Program-made: the position numbers and the translations under genes
Assembly (NCBI GenBank): GCA_902785905.1
Contig: CADAAM010000036.1
Coordinates: forward strand, 1 to 53,983
DNA length: 53,983 bases
Direction: 5' to 3'
Source of the DNA: Oscillospiraceae bacterium
GTDB taxonomy: Bacteria > Bacillota > Clostridia > Oscillospirales > Oscillospiraceae
Shown: piece by piece, positions 25,468 to 34,575 of the stretch
Position numbering within the stretch: position 1 is the first letter of the stretch
Layout: each line of letters begins with the position of its first letter
Notes under the pieces: generated by a model
Databases searched by the model: none
Told to the model about the DNA's origin: nothing
What the model saw: the letters and a program-made list of their open reading frames with translations, nothing else

Positions 25468-26028
25468 ATGAAAAAAAGAATTGCCGCTATACTTGCGCTG
25501 TGCATAATCTTCACCCTCGCGGCCTGCGGGAAGACGGCCCCCGAACCCACATCCGCGCCGACGCCCGTGCCGACCGCTGCCCCAGCGCCTGCCCCCGCGC
25601 CCACTCCGGACCCGACACCGGTGCAGACGCCGGAGCCCCTGCCCATCCAGCCCGATCTGCCCGCCGTACACGACGAGGCGCTCAACCAGATCTTTGAGGC
25701 CGTGCTGGGCGTGTACCCCGGCTCAGCGGGCTCTTCGCTGCGGGCGGCCCGGTGCGCGGCGTGGCTGCTGGACTGGGGCGCGGAGACGAAGCTTACGGAC
25801 GACGATATTTACTCCGCCGTCGGCTGCTGGCTCGACGAGCAGAACGACGAGCGCCTGCACCTCTTCCTCGAAAGCATTTTGGCGGTTTATGACCGCTGCT
25901 ACGATCTCCGGGGCGAGTACGCTCAGGACCTTATGTCCGACGCCGGGGTCGAATCCAGCCTCTATCCCTGGAACGACCGCGCCTTCCGCGCCGTGGAGAT
26001 GGTCATCTATGGCTGCGGACTGAGATAA
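25468..26028 (+). CDS. Hypothetical small lipoprotein with Pro-rich linker
   Basis: Function unknown. The 186-residue protein starts MKKRIAAILALCIIFTLAAC: a signal peptide with the lipobox LAAC, so it should be lipid-anchored outside the membrane after cleavage before Cys20. Residues about 24-60 are a Thr/Pro/Ala repeat linker (PTPVPTAAPAPAPAP type). The remaining ~125 residues form an acidic, probably helical domain with three cysteines (RCAAW, VGCWL, DRCYDL) plus YGCGL at the end. AAAGGAG precedes the ATG; the upstream open frame is repeat sequence. It is monocistronic with a terminator. Confidence 0.75.
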   Translation: MKKRIAAILALCIIFTLAACGKTAPEPTSAPTPVPTAAPAPAPAPTPDPTPVQTPEPLPIQPDLPAVHDEALNQIFEAVLGVYPGSAGSSLRAARCAAWLLDWGAETKLTDDDIYSAVGCWLDEQNDERLHLFLESILAVYDRCYDLRGEYAQDLMSDAGVESSLYPWNDRAFRAVEMVIYGCGLR

Positions 26029-26047
26029 CAAGGATACTTTAAAACCG

Positions 26048-26080
26048 AAAGAACCGCCCGTTTCGGGCGGTTCTTTCTTT
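26048..26080. terminator. Bidirectional terminator between convergent genes
   Basis: AAAGAACCGCCCG and its perfect complement around a TTT loop, with a T-rich tail on the plus side and CGGTTTT on the minus side. It serves the lipoprotein gene and the PpiC gene. Confidence 0.85.
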
Positions 26081-26090
26081 GTATGGGGAA

Positions 26091-27314
26091 TTACTCCACG
26101 ATATACTTTGTCAGGTCCAGCTCCTCCAGCCCTTCGATATACGTCGCCGGGTGGGCCTCAAAGTAGGCGTCAAGCTGCTCGGTGATGCTCTCCTGGGCTA
26201 CGCTGCGGCGGGCTTCCAGGGGCGTGCCGGTGGCGGTGGAGAGAAGGCTGTCCGCGCTCAGCGGCAGGCGCATGATCACATGCAGGCCGTAGGAGGTCTG
26301 GACGGGCTCGGACACCTCGTAATCGCCCATTGCCTTGATGGCGCTTTCAAACTCCTGGACCATGGTGCCGGGGGTAAAGGTATAGCCGTCGGGGTAGATC
26401 TCCTTGCCGGTGTCCTCACAGTACTGCTCCTTGAGCTCGGCAAAGCGTTTGACCAGCTTCTCCGGATCCTCGATGGCACGCAGCTCCTTGACGACGGCCT
26501 CGGCCTGCTCGCGCTTTTTGGCGATGGTCTCGGCGTCCAGCTCCTTACCGGTCATGGGGTCGATGGTCATGAAGAGGATGTGGGCGGCGGAGAGATAGCC
26601 CTTGGCCTCCAGCGCGTCGATGACCTCCTCCTCCGTGAGCTTCTCGCCAGCCTCACCGTAGAGTTCCTTGAAGAGCTGGGCATAGAGCAGGATGGTCTCG
26701 CTGTAGAAGCGGTAGTTGTCCACCGTCATGTGGCTGGTCTCCTCGAGCTTCTTGGCGAGGTCTTCAACCGTCGCGCCCTCGTCACAGATGTCGACAGCTA
26801 GGTGCTCGGGCGAAATCTCCGCGAGGGTCTCCGCGTCAAGCTCCACGCCCTTCTCCTTTGCAAAGGCGCGGATGGCGAGGAAGCTCCCGATGGTGTCGTT
26901 GGTCTCACTCAGAAGGCCCTCGGCGTAGGTCATGCCGCTGCCGTCTCCCATGGAGCCTTTCCAGTCGGCGGCCACGCCGTAGTAAGCGCCCATCTGGCGG
27001 AAGTAGTCCTCGTACTGCAGGCCGTTGGTGCGAATCCATCCGGCATAGTCGCCCCAGTTCACGCTCTCGCCCTCAACGGTGACAGCAGCATCGTCGGCAG
27101 GGTGAAGGTCACGGATCGCCTCGTAGTCAAGGGTGTGAACCTCGGGCGGGGCCGGGGTCTCGGCGGGCGCGCTCTCTGCTGCGGGAGCAGAGACGGCGTC
27201 AGCGTTGGACGCCTGGGTGCTCTGCACAGGCTTGGACGCCGGCTGCTGGTTGAAGGTGATGACAGCGCCGAACAAGATCAGCACGGCCACCAGGCCGAAG
27301 ATGAGTTTTTTCAT
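26091..27314 (-). CDS. PpiC/parvulin-type peptidyl-prolyl isomerase, membrane-anchored foldase
   Basis: Probably assists folding of exported proteins on the outer face of the membrane, like PrsA or SurA. The 407-residue protein has an N-terminal hydrophobic anchor (MKKLIFGLVAVLILFGAVI) without a lipobox Cys, an Ala/Pro/Ser-rich linker to about residue 60, a helical SurA_N-like region, and a C-terminal parvulin domain. That domain runs from SAAHILFMT to PDGYTFTPGTMVQEFESAI and VQTSYGLHVIMRL (about 245-355), with the typical His and Phe positions. A terminator shared with the lipoprotein gene lies downstream. Confidence 0.85.
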   Translation of the reverse strand: MKKLIFGLVAVLILFGAVITFNQQPASKPVQSTQASNADAVSAPAAESAPAETPAPPEVHTLDYEAIRDLHPADDAAVTVEGESVNWGDYAGWIRTNGLQYEDYFRQMGAYYGVAADWKGSMGDGSGMTYAEGLLSETNDTIGSFLAIRAFAKEKGVELDAETLAEISPEHLAVDICDEGATVEDLAKKLEETSHMTVDNYRFYSETILLYAQLFKELYGEAGEKLTEEEVIDALEAKGYLSAAHILFMTIDPMTGKELDAETIAKKREQAEAVVKELRAIEDPEKLVKRFAELKEQYCEDTGKEIYPDGYTFTPGTMVQEFESAIKAMGDYEVSEPVQTSYGLHVIMRLPLSADSLLSTATGTPLEARRSVAQESITEQLDAYFEAHPATYIEGLEELDLTKYIVE

Positions 27315-27416
27315 AAGTAAATCTCCTTGGGTTTGAAAATTTCAACAGCGCTATGATAGCACCAATTTATGAACGAAACAACACTTTTTATAGAGCTCCC
27401 TACATGAAGGAGGCAA

Positions 27417-30400
27417 TTACGCGCTCCAGTCCCGTACAAAGCGCCGCGCCTCGTCGATGACGCGGGCTTTGTTCTGAATCTTTACGCTGAGACAGGGCTT
27501 GGACCCGGCCTCCACGCGGAGGCGTCCCTTGTATTCAGGCGTTGCGTAGAGGGCGGAGACCTTCTCCATATTAAAGTCTGCAACGGTGTAGCGCAGGCAG
27601 CCCGCCTTCTGGGAGATATCGGTGATCCCGGCCTTGCCCGCCTCGCCCCTGAGCAGGGCGACGTGGATGAGGGCGTTGACCCCCGGCGGGGTGTCGCCGA
27701 AGCGGTCGATGAGCTCGTCGGTCAGATCGTCCGCCTCCTCCTCGGTGCGAATGGCGGCGATGCGGCGGTAGATATCCATACGCTGTTCGGCCGAGGCGAT
27801 ATAGCGTTCGGGGATGTTGGCGGCGACGGCGAGGTCGGCGGAGCAGTCCGCGCGCTGCGGGACCTCGATGCCCCGGGCTTCGAGCACAGCCTCGCTCAGG
27901 AGCTTCATATACATGTCATAGCCCACGTCCACCATGTGGCCGGACTGCTCCGCGCCGAGCAGGCTGCCCGCGCCGCGGATCTCCAAATCGCGCATGGCGA
28001 TCTTCATGCCGGAGCCGAAGGCAGCAAAGTCGCGGATGGCGTTGAGGCGCTTTTCGGCTACCTCCGTCAGCACCTTGTCACGGCGGAAGGTGAGGTAGGC
28101 GCTGGCACGCCTGGTCGAGCGGCCGACGCGGCCGCGAATCTGGTGGAGCTGGGCAAGGCCCAGCTTGTCGGCGTCCTCAATGATGAGCGTATTGACGTTC
28201 GGAATGTCGATGCCGGTCTCGATGATGGTGGTGCAGACCAGAACCTGGGTCTGGCCCGTGACCACCGAGTCCATCACCTGGGCCAGCATGTTTTTGTCCA
28301 TCTGCCCATGGGCTACGGCGACGGTGGCGTCCTCCAGCAGATCGCGCAGCTTGATCGCCGTGCGCTCGATGTCCTCGATGCGGTTGTGCAGGTAGTAGAC
28401 CTGACCGCCGCGCTGGAGCTCGCGCCGGATCGCGTCTGCGATCACGCCCCAGTCATGCTCAAGCACGAAGGTCTGGACCGGCAGGCGGTCCTCCGGCGGC
28501 TCCTCGATGTTCGACATGTCGCGGATGCCGGACATGGCCATATTGAGTGTGCGGGGGATCGGCGTCGCGGTCAGGGTCAGCACATCCACGCCCTTGGACA
28601 GCTCCTTGATATGCTCCTTGTGCGTCACGCCGAAGCGCTGCTCCTCATCCACGACCAGCAGGCCAAGGTTTTTGAACTTTACGTCCTTGCCCAAAAGCCG
28701 GTGTGTACCGATCACAAGGTCGAGCTTGCCGGATTCGAGGTCACGCAGAGTCTTCGTTGCCTGCGCGCCCGCGCCGAGGCGGCTCAAAACCCCAATCTCC
28801 ACCGGAAAGCCGAAGAATCTTTGCAGGGCGGTCTGGTAGTGCTGCTGGGCCAGGACCGTGGTGGGCACCAGGATCGCAGCCTGCTTGCCGTCCAGCACGC
28901 ATTTCATAATGGCGCGCAGGGCGACCTCGGTCTTGCCGAAGCCCACGTCTCCGCACAGAAGGCGGTCCATGGGCACGGAGGACTCCATGTCGGCCTTGAT
29001 TTCGGCCACGCAGCGGAGCTGATCGTCCGTCTCGGTATAGCCGAAGTTTTCCTCAAACTCGCGCTGCCACTCGCTGTCAGGCGAGAAGGCATGGCCGGGC
29101 AGGCGCTGGCGCTGGGCGTAGAGCTTGATCAAGCGCTCGGCCATGTCTTTGGCGGAGGCTTTTGCGCGGCTGCGGGTCTTGGCCCAGTCCGCACCGCCCA
29201 TCTTTGAAAGGCGCACGGGCTTTTCCTCGCCCGCGCCGGTGTACTTCGTCACCATGTCGAGCTGAGTCGCCGGGACATAGAGCGTGTCGCCGCCCGCGTA
29301 GTCGAGCTTGATGTAGTCCTTGTCGAAGCCGTCCACCTGCATGCGCACGATGCCCGCGAACTTGCCGATGCCGTGGTTTTCGTGCACCACAAAATCCCCA
29401 GGTGAGAGGTCGGCGCAGGAGTTGATGCGCGCTCTGTTTGGCGGCAGCTTCTTGGAAGCTTTCGCCTGCTTGCCCCTTGCGCGCACAAGCTGCGAATCGG
29501 TCAGCACCGCGAGTTTGAGGCCCGGATACTCATAGCCCGCCGAGACCGCGCCCACGCCGATGCGGCACTGTCCGGGCCCGGGCAGCTTCTTGAGCACCGG
29601 GTCGATCAGGGCGTCGACGCCTTTGTCTTTAAAGAAGTCCTGCAGGGTCCTGGCGCGCCTCTCGTCCCCGGCGAGGACGACGACGCGGTAGCTCTGCTTG
29701 AGGTAGGCGGCCACATCCTCGCATGCCGCCTGGGCGGAGCCGCCGTAGCTCGGGAGCTGCTTGGCGGCAAGGCTCGTGAGCGTGCGCGGCGGGACGGGAG
29801 AGCGGCCCACGGTAAAGGCGTCCGCCATGTAGAGGGGGAAGTCCGGCAGGGCCTTGAACAGCTTTTCAGCCGAGAGCCGAAAGCCCTCCGCCGTCATGGC
29901 GAGCATGGCGCGCTTCTGAAGCTCCGTCACATCCTCCGCAAGCTGCTTTTCAAAGGCCTTTCCCCGCTCGGAGCAGCGCCCCGGCTGGTCGAGGAAGACC
30001 AGCGCGTTTTCGGGGATGTAATCAAAACCGCTCGCCTCCTGGTAGAGGATGGGCAGATAGCGGTCCGCGTCGGAGAGAATAACGCCGTTGCCCAGTTTCT
30101 CCGCATCGGCACGCATGTTGGACGCGAGCTGCTGGGCGTTTTCGCCGCGGCGGCGTTTGGCGTACGTGTCGGCAAAGCGCGTGATCTCCCGCGCCACCGC
30201 CCCGGCCCCGCCGGGTGCGAGACTCGGCAGCGCCTCCACTGCCGGCAGGATGCGGCAGCGGTCGAGGCTGTCCCCGCGGCGCTGGCTCTGCACATCGAAG
30301 CGAGCCATGGAGTCGATGTCATCGCCCCAGTACTCCACGCGGACAGGCTCAAGCTCGCCGGGGGAGAAGAAGTCCAGGATACCGCCGCGCCGCGCATACT

Positions 30401-30914
30401 GGCCGGGGCCCTCCACCTGATCGCAGCGGACATATCCGCAGCGGATCAGAGCGTCCTCAACCTCCTCTGGCGGGTGGTTCCCGCCGTCGGTGATCTCATA
30501 GGCCGCGCGGAGCAAAAGCTCCGGCGGGAAGGTCCGCTGCATGAGGCCGGAGACGGAGGCGACGGTGATCTCACTCTCGCCCTTTGCGAGCCTGTAGAGC
30601 GCCGCGATACGCTTCTGCTCGGCGGGGCGGGACACGGCCTCTGCGGAGTAGAAGACAAAGTCGCGCATACCGAGGACGGTGATCTCCCTGCCCAACATGG
30701 CGGCGAGGTCGCGCCCAAAGCTCTCGGCGGCGGTGTCGTCCGGGCAGATCACGAAGAGCGGGGTCTGTATCTGATTGTACAGCGCCGCTGCGAGGTTTGC
30801 CCGGTGCACCGGCGAGAGCCCGGAAATGAGTGCGGGAAGTCCTCCGCTCTCGATCAAAGAGGGGAGGGCGGCGGCTTCCTTGTGGGTGAGTATTTGATTG
30901 ATGAGTTGTTCCAT
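27417..30914 (-). CDS. mfd: Transcription-repair coupling factor Mfd
   Basis: Displaces RNA polymerase stalled at DNA damage and recruits UvrA. The 1165-residue protein is complete: a UvrB-like N-terminal module, the RNA polymerase interaction domain (SPGDFVVHENHGIGKF, YAGGDTLYVP), a RecG-like SF2 motor with Walker A GDVGFGKTEVAL, box VVDEEQRFG, TATPIPRTL and QIRGRVGRS, and the C-terminal TRCF domain (RFGDTPPGVNAL). ATG at 30914. Size and order match the family. Neighbour genes give no operon link. Confidence 0.95.
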   Translation of the reverse strand: MEQLINQILTHKEAAALPSLIESGGLPALISGLSPVHRANLAAALYNQIQTPLFVICPDDTAAESFGRDLAAMLGREITVLGMRDFVFYSAEAVSRPAEQKRIAALYRLAKGESEITVASVSGLMQRTFPPELLLRAAYEITDGGNHPPEEVEDALIRCGYVRCDQVEGPGQYARRGGILDFFSPGELEPVRVEYWGDDIDSMARFDVQSQRRGDSLDRCRILPAVEALPSLAPGGAGAVAREITRFADTYAKRRRGENAQQLASNMRADAEKLGNGVILSDADRYLPILYQEASGFDYIPENALVFLDQPGRCSERGKAFEKQLAEDVTELQKRAMLAMTAEGFRLSAEKLFKALPDFPLYMADAFTVGRSPVPPRTLTSLAAKQLPSYGGSAQAACEDVAAYLKQSYRVVVLAGDERRARTLQDFFKDKGVDALIDPVLKKLPGPGQCRIGVGAVSAGYEYPGLKLAVLTDSQLVRARGKQAKASKKLPPNRARINSCADLSPGDFVVHENHGIGKFAGIVRMQVDGFDKDYIKLDYAGGDTLYVPATQLDMVTKYTGAGEEKPVRLSKMGGADWAKTRSRAKASAKDMAERLIKLYAQRQRLPGHAFSPDSEWQREFEENFGYTETDDQLRCVAEIKADMESSVPMDRLLCGDVGFGKTEVALRAIMKCVLDGKQAAILVPTTVLAQQHYQTALQRFFGFPVEIGVLSRLGAGAQATKTLRDLESGKLDLVIGTHRLLGKDVKFKNLGLLVVDEEQRFGVTHKEHIKELSKGVDVLTLTATPIPRTLNMAMSGIRDMSNIEEPPEDRLPVQTFVLEHDWGVIADAIRRELQRGGQVYYLHNRIEDIERTAIKLRDLLEDATVAVAHGQMDKNMLAQVMDSVVTGQTQVLVCTTIIETGIDIPNVNTLIIEDADKLGLAQLHQIRGRVGRSTRRASAYLTFRRDKVLTEVAEKRLNAIRDFAAFGSGMKIAMRDLEIRGAGSLLGAEQSGHMVDVGYDMYMKLLSEAVLEARGIEVPQRADCSADLAVAANIPERYIASAEQRMDIYRRIAAIRTEEEADDLTDELIDRFGDTPPGVNALIHVALLRGEAGKAGITDISQKAGCLRYTVADFNMEKVSALYATPEYKGRLRVEAGSKPCLSVKIQNKARVIDEARRFVRDWSA

Positions 30915-30957
30915 AGTTTACCTTATGCGAATGAAGTTAGGATTATGCGGGGAATAG

Positions 30958-31142
30958 AGTGGAGTGTGGATTGCCACGCCAGTGACGCCGGTCACCGGCG
31001 TACAATGACAGACTTTAAGATTGCCGCAGCGTTGGTAAGGTTCGCGAAAATGTAGCCCTCTCGTCATTCCAATTCACCATTCTGTCAATGGAGTACGGAT
31101 TGCCACACCAGTGACGTCGGTCACTGGTTCGCAATGACATAG
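30958..31142. repeat. Repeat family D, two copies (30969-31012 and 31098-31141)
   Basis: Each 44-base copy reads GATTGCCAC, GCCAGTGACG or ACCAGTGACG, a GGTCACCGGC or GGTCACTGGT stem partner, and ends CAATGACA. Both follow GGAGT. A degenerate third copy may lie at 31018-31051. The 313-base gap between mfd and the GNAT gene holds nothing else I can identify. Confidence 0.65.
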
Positions 31143-31227
31143 AAGGTTCGTTTTTTGGTCTTAGGCTGCAAATAGTCTTAGTCTGTCATTTGAATAAGAT
31201 TTGAACATTCGTGCGGTAATCCTTCTC

Positions 31228-31809
31228 CTATGGCTCCATCTCCACTTTCTTAATCTCCATCATCCCCCAGAGGGAATTTGAGGACAGGAAGCGCGAATAG
31301 AAGTCCGGGAGAATACGGTGAGCGATAGGGGCGATGTCGGCGCGGCCCTGTATGGGCTTGACCAGGAGGTTGGCTTTGACGCCGCGGATGGTATAGTCGC
31401 TTTTGATTTCTTCGTAGCCAAAGCGATTGAAGAACTTGCGCAGCTTCCGCAGGCGGTCGGGGTCCGGGTCGGGAAATTCGGTGAGCTCCGCGATGATCCC
31501 CTGCGTGTCGGCATAGTGTTTGTTCAGCTCCCGCATGAGCTGGATGCCGAGACCGCGGCCTCGAAACCAGGGCATGACAGCCATGTACTTCAGATCGACA
31601 TAGCCGTAGAGGTTTTTTGTCAGCATAAGAGCATAGCCCGCGTCCATGAGACTGTCCGTGTCGCGCAGAACCAAAAGCTCAATGCTGCCGTTCAGCATCC
31701 CCTTGTGGATGGTGAGGCGGGACAGCAACTCTTCGCTGTCAAAATCGGTCTCCATCAGAGGATAGTAACGCTCCAGATCGCGGTGGCCGACTTTAATTAA
31801 ACTCAACAT
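31228..31809 (-). CDS. GNAT-family N-acetyltransferase domain protein
   Basis: A 193-residue protein with an acetyl-CoA-binding motif A at about residues 75-95: VDLKYMAVMPWFRGRGLGIQ contains the strand, the Arg/Gly-rich RGRGLG pyrophosphate loop and the following helix LMRELNKHY. FNRFGYEEI later is the usual GNAT beta-6/7 area. The substrate is unknown, and the C-terminal ~60 residues (ILPDFYSRFL, MMEIKKVEMEP) match nothing I can name. It precedes the ABC exporter on the same strand, but a family C repeat lies between, so a functional link is doubtful. Confidence 0.72.
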   Translation of the reverse strand: MLSLIKVGHRDLERYYPLMETDFDSEELLSRLTIHKGMLNGSIELLVLRDTDSLMDAGYALMLTKNLYGYVDLKYMAVMPWFRGRGLGIQLMRELNKHYADTQGIIAELTEFPDPDPDRLRKLRKFFNRFGYEEIKSDYTIRGVKANLLVKPIQGRADIAPIAHRILPDFYSRFLSSNSLWGMMEIKKVEMEP

Positions 31810-31828
31810 AGTGTTGCCTCCTTATCTT

Positions 31829-31958
31829 GGCTCCCCTGAAAGGGGAGCTGTCGCCGACGTTCACGGCGGCGACTGAGAGGGCTCCGATCGTTGTGCACCC
31901 TCTCCGTCATCCGTCTTGCGTGAGACGACGGATGCCACCTCCCCCAAAAGGGGAGGCA
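31829..31958. repeat. Structured repeat family C, copy 7
   Basis: GGCTCCCCTGAAAGGGGAGC, inner hairpin GTCGCCGACGTTCACGGCGGCGAC, ACTGAGAGGGC/ACCCTCTCCGTC marks, third hairpin CATCCGTC...GACGGATG, and CACCTCCCCCAAAAGGGGAGGC. Confidence 0.82.
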
Positions 31959-31965
31959 AGTTATG

Positions 31966-33708
31966 TTACAGCTTCTGCGCCGCGCAGAGCTTTGCGTATA
32001 CGCCGTCTTTTGCGATCAGCTCGTCGTGGGTGCCGTATTCGATGATATGCTCGTTTTCCACCACGGCGATGTGATCCGCGTTTCTCACGGTGGAGAGGCG
32101 GTGGGCAATGATGATGCCGGTGCGGCCCCGGCTCAGCTCGTCGAGACTCGCCTGGATGCGCTGTTCGGTCACGGTGTCGAGGGCGGAGGTGGCCTCGTCC
32201 AGAATCAGAACCCTCGGATTTTTGAGAAATACCCGCGCAATCGACAGGCGCTGCTTCTGCCCGCCGGAGAGCATGATGCCGCGCTCGCCGATGTAGGAGT
32301 CATAGCCGTCCGGCATCTGCATGATCTCGTCATGGATCTGGGCGCGGACGGCGGCCTCCACGATCTCCGCGTCGGTGGCGTCCGGGCGGCCGTAGCGGAT
32401 GTTCTCGCGGATGGTACCCGCGAACATGAAGACCTCCTGCTGGATGACGCCGATCTGACGGCGGAGACTCGCCTGCGTCACCGCACGCACATCCTCGCCG
32501 TCCACCAGCACCGCGCCGCCGGTCACATCGTAAAAGCGGGGGAGAAGACTCACCAGCGTGGTCTTGCCGCCGCCGGAGGGGCCGACCAGCGCAAGGGTCC
32601 GGCCCGGCTCGATGCGGAGATTGATGTGTTCCAGAACCGGCACACCGTTTGAATAGGCAAAGCTCACGTCCCGGTACTCCACCTCGCCGCGCACGTCTCC
32701 CAGCTCCTTCGCATCCGGCGCGTCGGTAACGGCGGGCTCGGTGTTCATCACTTCCAGAAAGCGCGTGAAGCCCGCCATGCCCTGCATGTAGATTTCACTG
32801 AACTGTGTCAGGCGGCGGATGGGATTGATGAAGACGGAGATATACAGAGAGAAGGTGATGAGATCCACATAGTCCATGCTGCCGCCCATGATGAGCAGGC
32901 CGCCGACCGCGATGACCACCACCTGCGCAATGCCGGAGGAAAACTCCATGCCGCTCATAAAGCCGGCCATGGCTCGGTAGTACTCGACCTTTGCGCCGCG
33001 GAAGAGAGCGTTGGCCGCGTCAAATTTCTCGCTCTCCTTCTCCTCGTTGGCAAAGGCCTTGGCCGTGCGGATGCCGGAGATCGACGACTCGATGGCGGCG
33101 TAGATCTCGCCGGTCTTGCGCTTGACCTCGAGGTTGGCCTTTTTCATGCGCACGCGCTGGGCGATGGTAAACCACAGCGTAAGGCCCAGCACCGCGGCCA
33201 GGGCCAGGGCGAGGCGCCAGTTGATCGTGAGCATCACGATCATGGAGCCGAAGAAGGTCAGGCCGCAGATCAGCAGGTTTTCCGGTCCGTGGTGGGCAAG
33301 CTCCGTCACGTCGAAGAGGTCGGAGGTGATGTGGCTCATCAGGACGCCGGTGCGGTGGTGATCGTAATAAGAGAAGCTCAGGCTCTGCATGTGCTCGAAA
33401 ATATCGCGCCGCATGTCGGATTCGGTCAGCACGCCGAGGCGGTGGCCGTAGACCGTGATTGTGTACATGAGCGCCGCCTTGAGCACATAGGCCGCCGCCA
33501 TCAGTGCCATGACCGAAAAGAACGCGCCGTAGAGCTTATCTGGCAGGAGGCGGTACATGGACAGGCGCGAGACATAGGGGAAGATCAGGTCGATCAAAGC
33601 GACCGCGACCGAGCAGCCCATATCCAGCGCAAAAAGCCCCCGATGCCGCGCGAGGTACCGCGCGAAAATCTTCAGGGGCGAGGCTTTGTAGTTGATGTTA
33701 TTTGTCAT
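31966..33708 (-). CDS. ABC transporter, fused permease and ATPase (exporter type)
   Basis: A half-transporter that likely works as a homodimer to export lipids, peptides or drugs. The 580-residue protein has six membrane helices with an exporter-type domain (about residues 20-310, including RRDIFEHMQSLSFSYYDHH) and an ATPase domain with Walker A GPSGGGKTT (about 365), signature LSGGQKQR, Walker B VLILDEATSALD and the switch His in IIAHRLSTV. I chose the ATG at 33708, GGGTGA upstream; a TTG four codons earlier is also in frame. The substrate is not predictable, and there is no second half-transporter beside it. Confidence 0.88.
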   Translation of the reverse strand: MTNNINYKASPLKIFARYLARHRGLFALDMGCSVAVALIDLIFPYVSRLSMYRLLPDKLYGAFFSVMALMAAAYVLKAALMYTITVYGHRLGVLTESDMRRDIFEHMQSLSFSYYDHHRTGVLMSHITSDLFDVTELAHHGPENLLICGLTFFGSMIVMLTINWRLALALAAVLGLTLWFTIAQRVRMKKANLEVKRKTGEIYAAIESSISGIRTAKAFANEEKESEKFDAANALFRGAKVEYYRAMAGFMSGMEFSSGIAQVVVIAVGGLLIMGGSMDYVDLITFSLYISVFINPIRRLTQFSEIYMQGMAGFTRFLEVMNTEPAVTDAPDAKELGDVRGEVEYRDVSFAYSNGVPVLEHINLRIEPGRTLALVGPSGGGKTTLVSLLPRFYDVTGGAVLVDGEDVRAVTQASLRRQIGVIQQEVFMFAGTIRENIRYGRPDATDAEIVEAAVRAQIHDEIMQMPDGYDSYIGERGIMLSGGQKQRLSIARVFLKNPRVLILDEATSALDTVTEQRIQASLDELSRGRTGIIIAHRLSTVRNADHIAVVENEHIIEYGTHDELIAKDGVYAKLCAAQKL

Positions 33709-33730
33709 GGGATCACCCAAATCAAAATAT

Positions 33731-33830
33731 GGCTCCCCTGAAAGGGGAGCTGTCAGCCGTCAGGCTGACTGAGGGGTTAACCCCTCCGCCCCAGTGTGCG
33801 CACTGGAGCACCTCCCCTTTCAGTGGAGGC
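33731..33830. repeat. Structured repeat family C, copy 8 (shortest complete form)
   Basis: GGCTCCCCTGAAAGGGGAGC, inner hairpin GTCAGCCGTCAGGCTGAC, TGAGGGGTTAACCCCTCCGC, hairpin CAGTGTGCGCACTG, CACCTCCCCTTTCAGTGGAGGC. It is a good type example of the family at exactly 100 bases. Confidence 0.88.
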
Positions 33831-33832
33831 GT

Positions 33833-34270
33833 TTACACAAATTTCTCCCGCTCTTCAACGGCCATGGCGTCGCAGCGGTTGTTGAACTCGTTGTCGGCGT
33901 GGCCCTTGACCCAGTGGTAACGCATCTCGTGCTGGCGCGTCAGGTCTAAAAGCGTTGCCCAGAGGTCGGGGTTGAGGGCGGGCTTTTTGTCGGACTTGAC
34001 CCAACCCTTCTTGCGCCAGCCCCAGGCCCAGCCCTTTTCCAGCGCGTCGATGACATATTTGGAATCGGAGTACAGCTCGACCGCGCAGCTCTCCTTGAGG
34101 GCCAGCAGCGCCTGAATCACGGCGGTCAGCTCCATGCGGTTGTTGGTGGTCATGGCTTCCCCGCCGGAGAGGCACTTCTCGGCGCCGTTATAACGCAGAA
34201 TCGCCCCCCAGCCTCCCGGCCCGGGGTTTCCGCTGCAAGCGCCGTCGGTGTATATTTCGACTGTTTTCAT
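33833..34270 (-). CDS. rnhA: Ribonuclease HI
   Basis: Cleaves RNA in RNA:DNA hybrids. The 145-residue protein carries the complete catalytic set: Asp in YTDGACSGNPGPGG, Glu in NNRMELTAV, Asp in LYSDSKYV, and the terminal Asp in NRCDAMAVEE, with HWVKGHADNE as the His loop. The start at 34270 follows homology. Oddity: no ribosome binding site precedes it, because the 5' end is duplicated. A second copy of its first 31 bases lies at 34382-34412, with AAGGAT upstream, separated by 111 bases of hairpin-rich sequence. The gene may thus be poorly translated. Confidence 0.92.
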   Translation of the reverse strand: MKTVEIYTDGACSGNPGPGGWGAILRYNGAEKCLSGGEAMTTNNRMELTAVIQALLALKESCAVELYSDSKYVIDALEKGWAWGWRKKGWVKSDKKPALNPDLWATLLDLTRQHEMRYHWVKGHADNEFNNRCDAMAVEEREKFV

Positions 34271-34412
34271 TGGCATCAAATTAGCTTTATATACCGACGG
34301 CGCTTGCGTTCCATGTCCGGCGGTTGCCGTGCAAGCGGCGAGCCGGACGGTTTTCAATCATCGAGGCTGCAAAGCAGCCCTCGCCGTCGGTATAGATTTC
34401 GACTGTTTTCAT
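34240..34412. repeat. Direct duplication of the rnhA 5' end around a hairpin insert, with an inverted piece
   Basis: 34240-34270 and 34382-34412 share 29 of 31 bases, the first ten rnhA codons. ACCGACGGCGCTTGC at 34293-34307 is an inverted copy of 34235-34249. The insert also has the hairpin GGCTGC/GCAGCC and a longer GTCCGGC/GCCGGAC stem. From the upstream ATG (34412) a 42-codon frame runs to a stop at 34287. Confidence 0.85.
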
Positions 34413-34427
34413 GAAAATTATCCTTAT

Positions 34428-34574
34428 CAATTTGTTTTTGCCACAGCTTTGCCGTGGCAAAAACTCCCTGAGGCGAGCTATGTGAGCCCTCGCGCCGACC
34501 AAACGAGGAGCGTCCTCCGTGCGACGAGTGCGATAAGCGCGAGAAATCTCGATTGCGAACGTGTTCGCAATCGA
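34428..34574 (+). repeat. Structured repeat family B, copy 3
   Basis: Hairpin GTTTTTGCCAC...GTGGCAAAAAC, core CCTGAGGCGAGCTATGTGAG and CTCGCGCCGACCAA, GATAAGCGCGAG, and terminal hairpin TCGATTGCGAA/TTCGCAATCGA. The first stem differs from copy 1 (GAGGC/GCCTC) by paired changes. It runs up to the stop codon of the SHOCT-like gene. Confidence 0.75.
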
Positions 34575-34575
34575 A

